Part shown: positions 61,147-64,000 of the stretch, piece by piece | Layout of the letters: each line of letters opens with the position of its first letter | Position numbering within the stretch: the first letter of the stretch is position 1 | NCBI GenBank assembly: GCA_956465555.1 | Contig: OY101116.1 | Location: 1,860,001 to 1,924,000, forward strand | Origin: Nitzschia sp. pyKryTriq1 | Lineage: Eukaryota > Bacillariophyta > Bacillariophyceae > Bacillariales > Bacillariaceae | Reading direction: 5' to 3' | DNA: 64,000 nucleotides | Program-made: the position numbers and the translations under genes | The notes under the pieces: generated by a model | Seen by the model: only the letters and a program-made list of their open reading frames with translations | The model's database searches: none | Told to the model about the DNA's origin: nothing

Positions 61147-64000
61147 ATGCAACCCAAAGCTCTTGTTCGAAGGAAACGAAGAGCCAAGCTCATGAGCAAG
61201 CTGTTCCTGTCGTTCGTTTCGAATTTAGCCCTGCTATGTTTGCCAATCAGCAGCGACTTCGACGGTGGATCAAGCATGTGCGTTACAGCCTTCCAGAACT
61301 GGCCTTCCTTTGCTTTTCATCATCGGGTAAACATACTAGCAGACTCGGCTAGTGTCGGTAGGCATTCAAGAAGAATTGTCCGGGCTGTTACCAGATCCTC
61401 TGATCTTCCCCCCAAAAGTGGACCTGACTCGACAACAAGGCGACAACTGAACACTGCCCGAGCAATCAAGACGGCAGAGAAAAACAAGAGTCCAAATAAT
61501 GAAAAGCGTCCGTTTAGAAAAAATAATGATGCGAACAGTCTGAATAGCGACATCTTTCGACTACGAAAGCAGAAGAATGGGGTAGAGCTGGCGGAACAAA
61601 GACTCCAGAAAGCGATTGACGAAATGCTAGAGAATTCCGAAACGGTGAAAGAATTATTACAGAGCAAGAATAACACCAAAAAACTTCAGAGATATCCTGA
61701 TGAGGTCAGTTTCAACTCCATTTTAAGCTCTCACGCCAAAAATGCGAGGCGGGATTCCATGGCGGCTGCCAAGGCAGGGCAACTGGTGGACAGAATGGTC
61801 GAGCTTGCTGACGAGTTTCCACATCTACGACCAAGCATCTTCACGTACAATGCGCTTCTGGAAGCCTACACCAAAAATTGCAATTCGAACAACCCGAAAC
61901 GAGCGCAGCAATCTCGGTTGGCCGTATTACGAATTTTCCGGAAGGTGCAGCGAGATCCCCAGTTGGAGGCCAACTCTTTTACCAATAATCTTTTATTGAC
62001 GTCAAACGCAATAACCTCCCCGGAATGGTATGCTGTGGAGCGCTGGGCGCTTGATTATTTAGACAATCCGACATATACCGCACCGATCCCCGACCGAAAT
62101 ACATACAATCAGTTGCTGCAGTGCTACGCCAGTCAAGGAGATGCGGACAAGGCTGAAGACCTACTTCAAAAGATCATCAATTCGACAGAATCAAAGCGAA
62201 TTACTGACGATAGCTTGAAAGTATGCCCCGTCTGGTTCAATTTAGTCTTCAAGGCACTCGCGTCGTCATCAACAGGAAACATCGACGGACACATTATGGC
62301 CGGGGATCGAGCCGACCGCCTGTTGCGCCAAATGTACGATCTTTACAAGAGCGGATATGATGACAAAATCCTTCCAGGCACGTCAACCTATAACCATGTT
62401 TTGAATGTTCACACTCTCTCAGGGAATACTGAACGCGCTGAGTGCCTTGTGGCAGAGTTGGAAAATGCCTTTTTGACAAATGCCCTGGACGACATTGTCT
62501 TGCAGCCAGATCGAATTACCTTCACTACTCTGATAAAGACCTACGCGACGAAACAAAGAAATCTAGGCAGCAGCTCTTCGAAGGTGTCCTATGATATTGC
62601 AGTCAATGCCACACGAGTGTTTGAGACAATGGAGTCCCTCTCTAATGCTGGATGGAAGGACATGTCACCGACTGATGTCACTTGTAAGTCTGTCAGTGCA
62701 GTATCAAACTCTGCGGTTTCGAGAATCCTCTAATACGCTACTCTCTGTCTCTTTGCAGATAATACCTTGATAAGTATTTGGGCAAATGTTGGAACACGAG
62801 AGTCCCTGCGTGTGGCAGCTAAATTTTTCCAGCAGATGTGCGCAGATCCCGAAAACCCTCCTGATTCGGTGACTTACACAACATTAATTCATGGATGGGC
62901 CCGAGGAGTCCGACATTTGGCGCGCTTGCCTGAGGCGGGATATCGCACAGAACAGCTCTTACAGCAATTGGAGCAGTTGCCACCGAGTCGGCAACGAAAA
63001 GACTTTTCTGCCATCACAGTATACAACTCTGTCATTACCGCTTGGTCTCGGAGTGGGGAAAGTGTTGCCGCTGAAAAAGTAGAATCCTTACTATCACGGC
63101 TTGAGGGAAAGTACTTCAACGGCCTTCAGAGTGCACGGCCGAATAAGACTACCTTTCTCTGTATGATTGGTACCTACGCCAAGGCCCGTATCCCTGATGC
63201 CGCAGTGCGGTGCGATGCTTTATTGCAACGTATGATGCACTACAGAGACAATCTTCACTTTCACGACTTGGAGCCCGACCAAGCTGTGTACAATGCTGTT
63301 CTCAACGCGCTTGCGAAAAGCTACCAATCCACTGCTGTCGAAGCAGCGGAAGAGATCTTGACTATGATGCAGACCTCTCCTGACAAGAAGTTGCGACCTG
63401 ACATTGTGACGTACGCTACCGTCATTGATTGTCACACAAAATGTGGGGAAGGTTCTTCCGACCGAGCTCAAGAATTGCTCCGATTTGTAGAGGGTACGTA
63501 TCGGAACGGCGACAAGACGCTCGAACCGAATGCTGTCTTCTATTCTGCGATTTTGCAAGCCTGGGCCAAAACTGCGACTATTGAGGGGGCGACCAAAGCC
63601 GAAGAACTCCTTCGTCGGAATATCGCCTTGTACGAAGAGGGATATGCCTACGCCAAGCCACACGCAATCATGTACAATGCCGTCATGGATGCTATTGCGA
63701 GAAGTGGGGATCCAACCTCTGGAATTCGTGCCGAAGAACTCTTGAACGAGATGGAATCGTTATATCAAGGTGGAGACGAAGAACTAAGACCTACTCGTCG
63801 GAGTTTGAACGCGGTCATTCTGGCCTATCGCAATGCTGGTGACGGCGGCAAGAAGGCAGAAGAATTACTCTGTCGTATGGAAGACCTAGCTGAATCTGGT
63901 CGTCCTGAGCTGACCCCCGATGTGGTCAGTTACAACTGCGCAATTTCGGCCATTGTCGAAAACGGATGCCGCGGTGGTGACGATGACAATGGTGCGGCAG
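61147..64000 (+). CDS. Pentatricopeptide repeat protein (runs off the window)
   Basis: Exons 61147-62683 and 62759 to the window end, joined in phase 1 across a 75-nt GTAAGT...GCAG intron, give over 925 codons with no stop. The splice restores a repeat: DVT + YNTLISIWANVG. Many 35-residue repeats are visible: EVSFNSILSSHAKN, SIFTYNALLEAYTK, NTYNQLLQCYASQGDADKAEDLLQK, STYNHVLNVHTLSGNTERAECL, ITFTTLIKTYATK, AVYNAVLNALAKS and IMYNAVMDAIARSGD. P-type spacing, no DYW domain in the visible part. The N-terminus has a basic start, a hydrophobic stretch (LFLSFVSNLALLCLPI) and a VTAFQN motif, so either mitochondrial import or a plastid-type bipartite signal is possible. Organellar RNA binding is expected. 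Confidence 0.85.

Overview
The window is nuclear DNA of a eukaryotic microalga, most likely a diatom or close stramenopile relative. The evidence is: short GT-AG introns (60-232 nt, mostly GTAAGT-type donors); presequences with an ASAF-type cleavage motif after a signal peptide, typical of import into the diatom complex plastid (clearest in the MsrB-like protein at 58859, which has ASAFVAP); a phosphoglycerate mutase with a mitochondrial-looking presequence, which fits diatom mitochondrial glycolysis; and small Ty1/copia relics. I cannot name the species. No tRNA, rRNA or CRISPR array was found by eye.

Layout. 1-3.2 kb: a REX4-type exonuclease and an unrecognised secreted or plastid protein. 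3.65-5.22 kb: a 1.57-kb element with 142-bp terminal inverted repeats and two convergent spliced small genes. 5.6-9.1 kb: LEO1 (Paf1 complex) and a DTW-GNAT fusion. 9.9-22.3 kb: a giant VPS13 lipid-transfer protein (about 4098 aa, three exons). 22.6-25.7 kb: a large protein with a split cytidine-deaminase domain. 26.8-28.4 kb: EIF3K and EAPP, convergent. 29.8-33.6 kb: a four-exon PPR protein. 34.6-38.1 kb: a protein with an unrecognised Cys/His block, convergent with an SPX-cytidylyltransferase fusion. 38.6-42.1 kb: an unknown gene with an in-frame TGA, then a P-loop/aminotransferase fusion with a 15-nt microexon. 42.3-46.4 kb: mitochondrial PGAM, cytosolic thioredoxin and a PhyH-type dioxygenase. 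46.9-49.2 kb: KRI1. 49.4-51.6 kb: a CTAG-rich array and a short copia element with matching LTRs. 51.9-57.1 kb: an amino-acid permease, an SDR, a plastid thioredoxin with SAP-like helices and CREG. 57.5-58.7 kb: a dioxygenase fragment and a copia LTR with primer-binding site. 58.9-64 kb: a plastid MsrB-like protein, a METTL6-type tRNA methyltransferase and a second PPR gene that runs off the window.

Themes. Several genes are RNA or ribosome biogenesis factors (REX4, KRI1, EIF3K, DTW, METTL6, two PPRs). Another set concerns redox or organelle proteins (two thioredoxins, MsrB-like, PGAM). The most notable items are the SPX-cytidylyltransferase fusion, the DTW-GNAT fusion, the two-gene inverted-repeat element, the microexon next to the catalytic lysine of the aminotransferase, and GTAC-rich palindromic clusters recurring in the 5' flanks of many genes. 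All splice models were read by eye from frame continuity and splice consensus; none is backed by transcripts.
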